Assembly (NCBI GenBank): GCA_021799935.1
Contig: JAJYZM010000050.1
Location: 1 to 6,834, forward strand
Source: a bacterium
GTDB lineage: Bacteria; SZUA-79; Acidulodesulfobacterales; Acidulodesulfobacteraceae
Direction: 5' to 3'
DNA: 6,834 nucleotides
Below, piece by piece: positions 1-5,686 of this stretch. Under the pieces are notes generated by a model, which worked only from the letters and a program-made list of their open reading frames with translations, had not been told where the DNA came from and did not search any database. Each line of letters opens with the position of its first letter. Position 1 is the stretch's first letter. The position numbers and the translations under genes are program-made.

Positions 1-74
1 AGATACAACTTAAAATTTCCCTAATTATTCGTTTGCTTTGATATTTTATTCGTATATCGTTATAACATTTTAGA

Positions 75-80
75 TATAAT
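75..80 (+). promoter_or_regulatory. possible -10 element of the barrel gene
   Basis: A perfect TATAAT lies about 50 bases before the ATG at 131. No convincing -35 hexamer sits 16-18 bases upstream, and TATAAT-like words are common by chance in such AT-rich sequence. The call rests on the hexamer and its position only. Confidence 0.25.
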
Positions 81-116
81 GCAAAAATTAATTAACTATT
101 TAATAAATAATTAATC

Positions 117-123
117 AGGGAGA
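117..123 (+). promoter_or_regulatory. Shine-Dalgarno sequence of the barrel gene
   Basis: AGGGAGA lies seven bases before the ATG at 131. It is a good anti-SD match at the usual spacing and supports that start, which is also followed directly by a signal peptide. Confidence 0.8.
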
Positions 124-130
124 ATGGACT

Positions 131-1141
131 ATGAAAAAAACCGGAAACAGATTTTACGCGGTCTTCGTAATTTTTATTTTTACGTTAAGCATTTATTTAT
201 TTCTACCTTTCAAAAATGCTTTTGCCGGACCGGACGGTTCCGGCAACAACTTCTTTTTTAAAGGGCCGACCGCTTTCGGCGTTACTCCGCCAAATAAATT
301 CATTACTTTTCAGGGTTTAACCTACCAGACGTTCGGCTCTCATTTTACAAACACGGGTTCGGTAGAAAACAATCCGGCTCAGACCGATAAATTCGTTTTC
401 CTGCCGGAATTTATCTGGACGAAAAACATCCTCGGCGTCACAAACTTTTTTGAAGCAGTTACGCCTGTAGGAAGCGCATCGCAAAACATCACTAACGCCG
501 ACCAGCCTTCAAGTCAGCCGTCCAACTTTTCGAATTCGAGCGGCGGACTCGGGGATATTTTGCTTTTTTACGGAGTTTACAGCAAAAACTATTCATACGG
601 AAATCTCGCCTTCAATTTCTTCCCTCAAATCAGTTTTACGGTGCCGACGGGTCAGTGGAGTTCCGATTCTTCCGTTAACATAGGAGGGGACGAATGGCAG
701 ATTATGCCGACCCTTGCGGGTCAATTTACCTATAAACTGCCCGCAAAACAGTCATTAGCCTTAGATTACGCTTTAGGTTACAGCAAGAACGAGGGACATT
801 CGACGATAAACGTTTCCGAACCGGCAAGCTATACCGACCCAGGGAACAATGTTTTTTTAGATGCCTACCTTAACTATTTTATCACCCCTAAACTAGACAT
901 TTATAATGAAACGGCATACGTCAAACAGTTCGACAACTACGGCTATACAAACACTTCGCATGGAACGGTAAATACTTACGGTCTTATCAACAACGGTTAC
1001 AAAGACGTTATAAGCGGATTCGGCGTCGATTACCATTTTACTCCGGCTTTCCAGCTCGACGGACGCGTTCTGAAAGACCTTCACGGAGACAACGGACCGG
1101 ACGGATATTACGGTATGGTAGATATAATTGCGTCGTTTTAA
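131..1141 (+). CDS. outer-membrane beta-barrel protein, MetA-pathway (Phenol_MetA_deg) transporter-like
   Basis: This 336-residue exported protein has a basic N-terminus, a hydrophobic segment at about 8-27 and an AFA signal-peptidase site at 30-32. The mature part is rich in aromatic, Asn, Ser and Gly residues in alternating patterns typical of beta strands. It ends in DIIASF, with the C-terminal Phe recognised by the BAM machinery. The GLGD motif (139-142), the strand leading into VPTG (171-174) and the overall layout match the family annotated as putative MetA-pathway of phenol degradation, a loosely named group of outer-membrane channels of mostly unknown substrate. A role in phenol degradation should not be assumed: no aromatic catabolism genes are nearby. 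The next gene downstream on the same strand is an ABC binding protein, 127 bases away, so a role as its outer-membrane entry channel is possible but unproven. The start is supported by a good Shine-Dalgarno sequence. Length is normal for the family and the frame is intact. Confidence 0.75.
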   Translation: MKKTGNRFYAVFVIFIFTLSIYLFLPFKNAFAGPDGSGNNFFFKGPTAFGVTPPNKFITFQGLTYQTFGSHFTNTGSVENNPAQTDKFVFLPEFIWTKNILGVTNFFEAVTPVGSASQNITNADQPSSQPSNFSNSSGGLGDILLFYGVYSKNYSYGNLAFNFFPQISFTVPTGQWSSDSSVNIGGDEWQIMPTLAGQFTYKLPAKQSLALDYALGYSKNEGHSTINVSEPASYTDPGNNVFLDAYLNYFITPKLDIYNETAYVKQFDNYGYTNTSHGTVNTYGLINNGYKDVISGFGVDYHFTPAFQLDGRVLKDLHGDNGPDGYYGMVDIIASF

Positions 1142-1179
1142 AGGATATTTAAAATATTTTATTAAAATTCATTAAAAGC

Positions 1180-1185
1180 TATAAT
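1180..1185 (+). promoter_or_regulatory. possible -10 element of the binding-protein gene
   Basis: A perfect TATAAT lies between the barrel gene and the binding-protein gene. A start about seven bases downstream would put the inverted repeat at 1191-1230 at the 5' end of the transcript. No clear -35 hexamer is visible, so this is a weak call. Confidence 0.25.
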
Positions 1186-1190
1186 AAATG

Positions 1191-1230
1191 AAATACAGAC
1201 GCTCTGGTTTAAAATCGACCGTTTGTATTT
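1191..1230 (+). repeat. inverted repeat / hairpin upstream of the binding-protein gene
   Basis: AAATACAGACG (1191-1201) pairs with CGTTTGTATTT (1220-1230) over 11 base pairs with a single G-U wobble and an 18-base loop. It ends about 24 bases before the Shine-Dalgarno sequence of the binding-protein gene. It lacks a GC-rich stem and a clean T-run, so it is a poor rho-independent terminator. It could be a 5' untranslated-region hairpin or an operator. It does not resemble the E. coli ModE box. Confidence 0.5.
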
Positions 1231-1254
1231 ATTAACATTAACCAATGCAGAAAA

Positions 1255-1261
1255 GGGGAGG
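1255..1261 (+). promoter_or_regulatory. strong Shine-Dalgarno sequence that decides the binding-protein start
   Basis: GGGGAGG lies seven bases before the ATG at 1269. An in-frame ATG at 1245 lies upstream of this site and has no ribosome-binding site of its own, so translation is expected to begin at 1269. Confidence 0.85.
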
Positions 1262-1268
1262 CAAAAAA

Positions 1269-2099
1269 ATGAAAAAAAATACCGCAGTAAATTATATAAT
1301 AACTTTTTCTATAGGCTTGTTTTTAATTTTTGCCGTAATCCCGGTTTTTGCCGGAAATATTTCCGCAAATGCCGCTACGCTTAGGATAATGGCGGCAGAT
1401 GCCCTTCCTAAGCCGTTAATGGAGATAGGAAATATTTTTAAAAAAGAACATCCCGGGGTAAAAATAGATTACGACTTTCTGGGAGCGGGCGTTCTTAAAG
1501 GCGATATAGAGGAAGGCGCGCCCTGCGATATCTTTCTTTCCGCCAACGGAAAATTTCAGAAACAGCTTGAAAATAAAGGATTTTTAAAATCCTATAAGGT
1601 CTTCGCATACGATTATTTAGGGGCCGCAACGCCTTATAACAACCCTGCAGGCGTAAACTCTTCAAACCTGATACAAAAACTTATGGATTCAAACGTTTCC
1701 CTCACTACTTCCAGCCCTCATGCCGACCCGGCCGGCGACTATACCTGGAAAATGTTCAAGACAATAAACAGATTGTTTCCGGGAGCTTTCGCTAAAATAA
1801 CCGGCCACGCAAACCATCTGCTCGACGCCGCCCTTGTTATGCCCGTGCTCGAAAGCGGAAACACCGATTTGGGGATACTTTATACTTCCCAGCTTCTCGA
1901 ACTTAAAAGAAACGGAGCCAAAATTAATATAATTACTATTCCTAAAAAGTATAACACTAAAGCAAAATTTACGGCTTCGGTTTTAAATCAGTCTAAATAT
2001 AAGTCTTTAGACGAAGATTTCATAAAACTTCTTTTTTCTATGAGAGGAAAAATGATATTAAAATATTGGGGATTCACTCCGGCGAATTTCTCAAAATAA
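1269..2099 (+). CDS. modA: periplasmic molybdate/tungstate-type substrate-binding protein, ModA/WtpA-like, divergent
   Basis: This 276-residue protein captures a small ligand in the periplasm and delivers it to the ABC permease encoded downstream. It has a signal peptide (basic start, hydrophobic core about 9-27, likely cleavage after an Ala between 28 and 36). A class II binding-protein fold of ModA type follows: EEGAPCDIFLSAN (81-93, the family's characteristic 'E-GAPAD-F-SA' segment), DPAGDY (153-158), ESGNTDLGILY (195-205) and a C-terminal KYWGF (265-269). Aligned by hand to E. coli ModA, Ala125 and Tyr170 are kept (Ala155, Tyr205). The two ligand serines Ser12 and Ser39 become Ala45 and Ala73, and an Asp (44) sits beside the first. 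So the fold is clear but molybdate specificity is not; tungstate or another ligand is possible. I chose the ATG at 1269 over the in-frame one at 1245 because GGGGAGG lies seven bases before it and the signal peptide then starts MKKN. A terminator follows the gene. Confidence 0.8.
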   Translation: MKKNTAVNYIITFSIGLFLIFAVIPVFAGNISANAATLRIMAADALPKPLMEIGNIFKKEHPGVKIDYDFLGAGVLKGDIEEGAPCDIFLSANGKFQKQLENKGFLKSYKVFAYDYLGAATPYNNPAGVNSSNLIQKLMDSNVSLTTSSPHADPAGDYTWKMFKTINRLFPGAFAKITGHANHLLDAALVMPVLESGNTDLGILYTSQLLELKRNGAKINIITIPKKYNTKAKFTASVLNQSKYKSLDEDFIKLLFSMRGKMILKYWGFTPANFSK

Positions 2100-2122
2100 A
2101 ACGAATTAGACTTCCTCTCGCT

Positions 2123-2162
2123 AATCCCCTCTTTTTGTAATTATCAAAAGGCGGGGATTTTT
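2123..2162 (+). terminator. rho-independent terminator between binding-protein and permease genes
   Basis: AATCCCC (2123-2129) pairs with GGGGATT (2153-2159). After one mismatch, CTTTTTG (2131-2137) pairs with CAAAAGG (2145-2151), closing a seven-base loop. A run of five T (2158-2162), partly within the stem, follows. It starts 24 bases after the binding-protein stop. It should end most transcripts there or partly attenuate permease and ATPase expression. Confidence 0.85.
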
Positions 2163-2182
2163 ATATTTAAATAATATTTCCG

Positions 2183-2240
2183 ATATTATAAAATGATTTA
2201 TGCCCGATAAAAAAATTTATATTTTATAAGCATATAATAT
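2183..2240 (+). repeat. AT-only nested inverted repeat in front of the permease gene
   Basis: ATATTATA (2183-2190) is the exact reverse complement of TATAATAT (2233-2240). Overlapping it, TTATAAAAT (2186-2194) is the exact reverse complement of ATTTTATAA (2221-2229). The right arm runs into the permease ATG at 2239. This could be an operator or a structure occluding the start. In sequence this AT-rich such repeats also arise by chance, so function is uncertain. Confidence 0.35.
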
Positions 2241-3048
2241 GCGTTTAAATAAAAACAGAATATTCGATATACTTGTTTATATTATTTCGTTCTTATTTTT
2301 TACAACGCTGGTACTTCTTCTTTCCGGTATATTTTTCCAAACATCTATCCATCTTTTCATAAAGGAACTAAAAAATTCCGGACTTTGGAATTCGATTTTT
2401 TTAAGTTTTAAGCTTTCTTTCATAGTCATCCTGATAAATTTAATAATCGGAATTCCCATAGCCTACGTATTGTCGTTTAAAAAAAGCAAAATTTCGCTTT
2501 TACTGGATATTATTTCGACGCTCCCTCTTACTACCTCCCCGCTAGTCATAGGTTTTGCGGTTCTAATCACTATGGGTTCGCTTAATCCCGTAGGGAAATT
2601 TCTTATCGATAAAGGAATAAAATTCGTATTCACGCCTCAGGGCATCGTGCTTGTCCAGCTTATTATATCTTTTCCGTTTTTCGTGAATATAGTAAAAACG
2701 TCGTTCGATTCCATAAACAGAAAAATGCTGGATTTAAGCAAAACGCTGGGCGCATCCTCATTCGACGTTCTTTTCAGAATTATAATTCCGGTTTCTTATA
2801 ACGGAATTATCGCGGGGCTCGCAATGAGCTGGTCGAGGTCTATAGGCGAGTATGCCGCAACGCAGATGGTTTCCGGCGTTATTCCCGGAATAACCGAAAC
2901 CGCTCCGATAGAAGTCTTCGTAAAAACAAGCTACGGCAACTACCCCGCCTCCATTACTATTGCCGGCATATTAATGCTTATATCGCTCTTTTTTCTTGGA
3001 GTTTTTAAATATTTCAGCTATAAAGTAAAAATAAAAACTAACGCGTAA
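2239..3048 (+). CDS. modB: ABC transporter permease, ModB/WtpB-like
   Basis: This 269-residue inner-membrane subunit forms the translocation path of the importer, presumably as a homodimer. Hydrophobic segments lie at about 11-33, 50-80, 87-112, 134-152, 190-210 and 238-262, consistent with six membrane spans. The LPLTTSPLVIGFA stretch (95-107) is typical of ModB/CysT-type permeases. The cytoplasmic EAA coupling loop that docks on the ATPase is clear at 165-189 (DLSKTLGAS, then IIIPVSYNG), followed by SRSIGEYAATQ. The segment around SFPFFVN (144-150) and TAPIEVF recalls WtpB, the archaeal tungstate/molybdate permease. The ATG at 2239 is the only sensible start, since an in-frame stop lies 12 bases upstream and the next Met is far inside. 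However, there is no Shine-Dalgarno sequence, only AT-rich bases. The ATPase gene follows after 32 bases. A terminator separates it from the binding-protein gene. Confidence 0.85.
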   Translation: MRLNKNRIFDILVYIISFLFFTTLVLLLSGIFFQTSIHLFIKELKNSGLWNSIFLSFKLSFIVILINLIIGIPIAYVLSFKKSKISLLLDIISTLPLTTSPLVIGFAVLITMGSLNPVGKFLIDKGIKFVFTPQGIVLVQLIISFPFFVNIVKTSFDSINRKMLDLSKTLGASSFDVLFRIIIPVSYNGIIAGLAMSWSRSIGEYAATQMVSGVIPGITETAPIEVFVKTSYGNYPASITIAGILMLISLFFLGVFKYFSYKVKIKTNA

Positions 3049-3080
3049 AAACAAAAATTATACGAAAAAATTAAACCAAT

Positions 3081-4256
3081 ATGAAACTTCTGGAAATTAA
3101 AAACATAAGTAAAAGTTTTTCGAATAAAAAAGTTCTGGACGTTATAAATTTAGAAATCGAAAGCGGGGAAATTTCATCTATTTTCGGTTATTCCGGAGAG
3201 GGCAAAAGCACCGTATTGAAAATTATCTGCGGAATATTAAGGCAGGACGGCGGAGACGTCATTCTTAACGCAAAAAATATAAATAATCTCGAATCCTGCG
3301 AAAGGCGCACTCCGCTTGTAATGGACGAGCCGCTTCTGTTTCCTAATATGAATGTAATAGAAAATATAGAATTCGGCTTAAAATTAAACCTGAATAAAAG
3401 AAACCCCGTTAACGACATCGGGAAAAATAAAAAATTATTTTATTCTCCGAAAGAAATAATGGAACTGCTCGGAATAACGGGGCTCGAAAAAAGATATCCC
3501 GGCGAAATAAGCATGGGGCAGGCTCAAAGAGTTTCTTTGGCAAGGGCTTTAATCGTCAACCCTGAAATTATACTTATGGATGAACCTTTTTCCAATCTAG
3601 ACATTATTTCAAAAACAAAGGTCAGAAAGCTGATTAAAGATATCAACCGCGAACTCAAAATTTCAATATTGTTAGTAACCCACGACATCGAAGACGTCGT
3701 TAATCTATCCGATAAAATGTTTATCTTAAACGACGGCAAAATTCAGGATTCCGGACATCCGAAAGAAGTTTTAAAAAAACCCTCCTCAATAGATACGGCT
3801 TTTCTTCTCGGAACGGAAAATATATTAAACGGGATTATATCGGAAACGGACCGCCGCAATAATACAATAAAAATTAAGCTTAAGGCTCGAAACGGCGATA
3901 AGGAAGCGGGCGTTATTATAGAAGCGGATTTTCAGGGAAATTTCGAAGCGGGCGAACAGGTTTTTTTAGCCGTAAGACCGGAAGAGATAATAATATTAAG
4001 AGAAGACAGGGATGTTTCTAAACCTGTAAGGGAAAACCGTTTTTCGGGAAAAATTATTTCGTCCATTTTTACTTCGAGGATGATGGAAATATCGATAAAA
4101 TCGGAGGAAAATCTGGAGCTTAAAGTTTTAATACCTTTTCATGCTTACGAAGTCATGAATCTTTTCGAGGGAAAAACCGTTAATTTATCTTTAAAAAAGT
4201 CTTCTATTCACCTTATAAAAAAGAAAAAAACCGTTAAGGGCACGGTTTTTGTTTAA
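3081..4256 (+). CDS. modC: ABC importer ATP-binding protein with C-terminal TOBE-like domain, ModC/WtpC-like
   Basis: This 391-residue cytoplasmic ATPase powers the importer. The nucleotide-binding domain (about 1-230) shows Walker A GYSGEGKST (36-44), Walker B ILMDEP (164-169), the D-loop SNLD (171-174) and the switch histidine in VTHD (His201). Phe13 can serve as the A-loop aromatic. Residues from about 245 form the regulatory/TOBE part seen in ModC, CysA and PotA, including AVRPEEI and a second repeat beginning near RFSGKI. Two positions are unusual. The Q-loop reads VMDEPLLFP (80-88), with Asp82 where Gln is expected, and the signature motif is ISMGQ (143-147) rather than LSGGQ. The catalytic Glu168 is present, so it should still hydrolyse ATP. 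No Shine-Dalgarno sequence precedes the ATG. The gene lies 32 bases after the permease and is probably cotranscribed. Its last codons form a transcription terminator. Sulfate- or polyamine-type ATPases share this architecture; the neighbouring permease and binding protein favour Mod/Wtp. Confidence 0.85.
   Translation: MKLLEIKNISKSFSNKKVLDVINLEIESGEISSIFGYSGEGKSTVLKIICGILRQDGGDVILNAKNINNLESCERRTPLVMDEPLLFPNMNVIENIEFGLKLNLNKRNPVNDIGKNKKLFYSPKEIMELLGITGLEKRYPGEISMGQAQRVSLARALIVNPEIILMDEPFSNLDIISKTKVRKLIKDINRELKISILLVTHDIEDVVNLSDKMFILNDGKIQDSGHPKEVLKKPSSIDTAFLLGTENILNGIISETDRRNNTIKIKLKARNGDKEAGVIIEADFQGNFEAGEQVFLAVRPEEIIILREDRDVSKPVRENRFSGKIISSIFTSRMMEISIKSEENLELKVLIPFHAYEVMNLFEGKTVNLSLKKSSIHLIKKKKTVKGTVFV
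4226..4250. terminator. bidirectional terminator inside the 3' end of the ATPase gene
   Basis: AAAAACCGT (4226-4234) pairs perfectly with ACGGTTTTT (4242-4250) around a seven-base loop. On the plus strand the T-run of the stem is followed by GTTT. On the minus strand the stem is followed by a long T-rich tract (complement of 4218-4230). It can end both the importer transcript and the oncoming xseA transcript. It is translated as part of the last residues of the ATPase (KTVKGTVFV). Confidence 0.8.
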
Positions 4257-4265
4257 GACTACGGT

Positions 4266-5660
4266 TTATTTCCCGGCCGCGGGCTGGACCTCGGGTTCGG
4301 CTTCCAGAACTTTTGCCGATAAGCCGCCGTCGTTTAAAAATATTCTGATAATTTCGTTTTTTTTAACCTGCATAACCGATGAAACAACCTTTTTTTCTTC
4401 GGAAAAAACTATGCCGTAACCTCTTTTAAGAACGTTATACGGGCTCAATGAATTCAATGCCTTGCATTCGGTTCCGACTCTGCTTTTATAATTAGCGACA
4501 GTTATTTCGGCCGCCCTTCTAAGCCTGCCGGACAGTCCGGTTATATATAATTTCCGCTCTTTAAAGACGTTTAACGGGTTTTTCAGCAAAAGCCTTTTAC
4601 GCAGATGGGAAACATTCAGCATTAATAAATTTATCCTTCCTTCGGCTGAATTTTGCAGGCTTTCGGCGAGGTCGTAAACCCTCATTCTTTTATCCTGAAT
4701 AATTCTTTTTGGAGAAACTTTCTCCATACTTTTAATTAAATTCGACAATTCGGCTTTTCTGTTTGAAATTAAATTGAGGGCGCCGAGTTTCAACCTGTTT
4801 TTTAAGTTTTCAGACTGTTTTACTAATTCCGATTTTACCGGAACCGCCATTTCGGCGGCATTTGAGGGCGTAGAAGCCCTTTTGTCGGCAACAAAATCGG
4901 CGATGGTAAAATCCGTTTCGTGGCCGACGGCGCTGATTACCGGAATAGACGAATTATAAATAGCCCTTGCGGTAATTTCTTCGTTAAAAGCCCATAAATC
5001 CTCTATACTGCCCCCGCCTCTTCCGACAATAATTACGTCTATTTTTTTCCGGACCGCGGAGTATAAGTTTAAAAGCTCAACGGCATGCGCAATTTCCGCC
5101 GCGCTGTTTTGTCCCTGAACGCTTGCATTTGCAAAAATTACTGATATATTCTCAAATCTTGATTTTAATATCTTAACGATATCATGCAAAACTGCGCCGC
5201 TTTTAGAGGTAACAATGCCTATGGTTTCAGGCAGGAAAGGAATAGCCCTTTTGCGCGATTCGTCGAACAAGCCTTCCCGCCTGAGTTTTTCTTTCAGCCT
5301 CTCGAACAATATATAAAGCTCTCCGTAGCCGAGAGGCTCTATTTCCGATACTATAAAGCTGTATTCGCCCCTCGGCTCGTATAAATTGATTCTACCGTAA
5401 ACGGTTACCGACAACCCGTCTTTTATATCGAATTTTACTTTGCTTAAGTCGCTCTTAAATATTATACATTTTAATTTTGAGGATTCGTCTTTAAGGTCAA
5501 AATAATATCCCGAAGAATAATTTGTTTTTAATCCGGATATTTCGCCTTTAACCCTTACGGAGTAAAAAACATTTTCTATAGCCGCTTTCAGAATGCGCGA
5601 GAATTCCGAAACGGTCAGAATTATCTTATTCAAATCTTTTTCGCCCGTATCTTTATCCAT
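4266..5660 (-). CDS. xseA: exodeoxyribonuclease VII large subunit
   Basis: Exonuclease VII degrades single-stranded DNA from both ends to short acid-soluble oligonucleotides and takes part in repair. The large subunit is catalytic and works with several small XseB subunits. This 464-residue protein has the expected order: N-terminal OB-fold DNA-binding domain (about 14-110), the catalytic domain with TSKSGAVLHDI (151-161), GRGGGSIEDLWAFN (213-226) and AVGHETDFTIADF (244-256) followed by DKRASTPSNAAE (259-270), then a long Lys/Arg/Leu-rich helical region (about 275-400) that would bind XseB, and a C-terminal segment with LKRGYGIV. Length is normal and all family motifs are present. The ATG at 5660 starts the family's N-terminus with a short acidic leader, but no Shine-Dalgarno sequence precedes it. 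It lies 26 bases after the MFS gene and is probably cotranscribed. No xseB is adjacent in the window. It converges on the ATPase gene with nine bases between. Confidence 0.95.
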   Translation of the reverse strand: MDKDTGEKDLNKIILTVSEFSRILKAAIENVFYSVRVKGEISGLKTNYSSGYYFDLKDESSKLKCIIFKSDLSKVKFDIKDGLSVTVYGRINLYEPRGEYSFIVSEIEPLGYGELYILFERLKEKLRREGLFDESRKRAIPFLPETIGIVTSKSGAVLHDIVKILKSRFENISVIFANASVQGQNSAAEIAHAVELLNLYSAVRKKIDVIIVGRGGGSIEDLWAFNEEITARAIYNSSIPVISAVGHETDFTIADFVADKRASTPSNAAEMAVPVKSELVKQSENLKNRLKLGALNLISNRKAELSNLIKSMEKVSPKRIIQDKRMRVYDLAESLQNSAEGRINLLMLNVSHLRKRLLLKNPLNVFKERKLYITGLSGRLRRAAEITVANYKSRVGTECKALNSLSPYNVLKRGYGIVFSEEKKVVSSVMQVKKNEIIRIFLNDGGLSAKVLEAEPEVQPAAGK

Positions 5661-5686
5661 AATTAATTATAATAATATATCGTATT

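Larger units (their letters stand above)
1..130. other. gene-free leader region upstream of the barrel gene
   Basis: I find no open reading frame or RNA gene here. The stretch is very AT-rich. It contains a TATAAT hexamer and, just before the first gene, a Shine-Dalgarno sequence. It probably holds the promoter and 5' untranslated region of the barrel gene. What lies upstream is outside the window. Confidence 0.6.

Noticed and set aside
893..1084. Minus-strand open frame opposite the barrel gene
   Set aside because: It is wholly inside a convincing beta-barrel gene, has no family resemblance and is likely a shadow.
131..1141. A phenol-degradation role for the barrel protein, from the family name
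   Set aside because: The family name is historical and covers many channels. No catabolic genes are in the window.
1245..1268. Upstream in-frame ATG giving eight extra N-terminal residues on the binding protein
   Set aside because: The strong ribosome-binding site GGGGAGG lies downstream of it and at the right distance from the ATG at 1269. The extra residues MQKRGGKK would largely be a translation of that site.
1142..1268. Molybdenum-cofactor riboswitch or ModE operator upstream of the binding-protein gene
   Set aside because: The leader is too short and lacks a multi-stem architecture for the Moco RNA, and no sequence matching the E. coli ModE palindrome is visible. Only a single simple hairpin is supported.
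2233..2238. TATAAT directly before the permease ATG as a -10 element
   Set aside because: A transcript from this hexamer would start inside the coding region, after the ATG, and no alternative start codon exists nearby.
3188..3739. Minus-strand open frames opposite the ATPase gene
   Set aside because: They are antisense shadows of conserved ATPase motifs, have no ribosome-binding sites and resemble no protein family.
4774..5384. Plus-strand open frames opposite xseA
   Set aside because: They lie antisense to the conserved catalytic domain of xseA and show no recognisable motif or ribosome-binding site.
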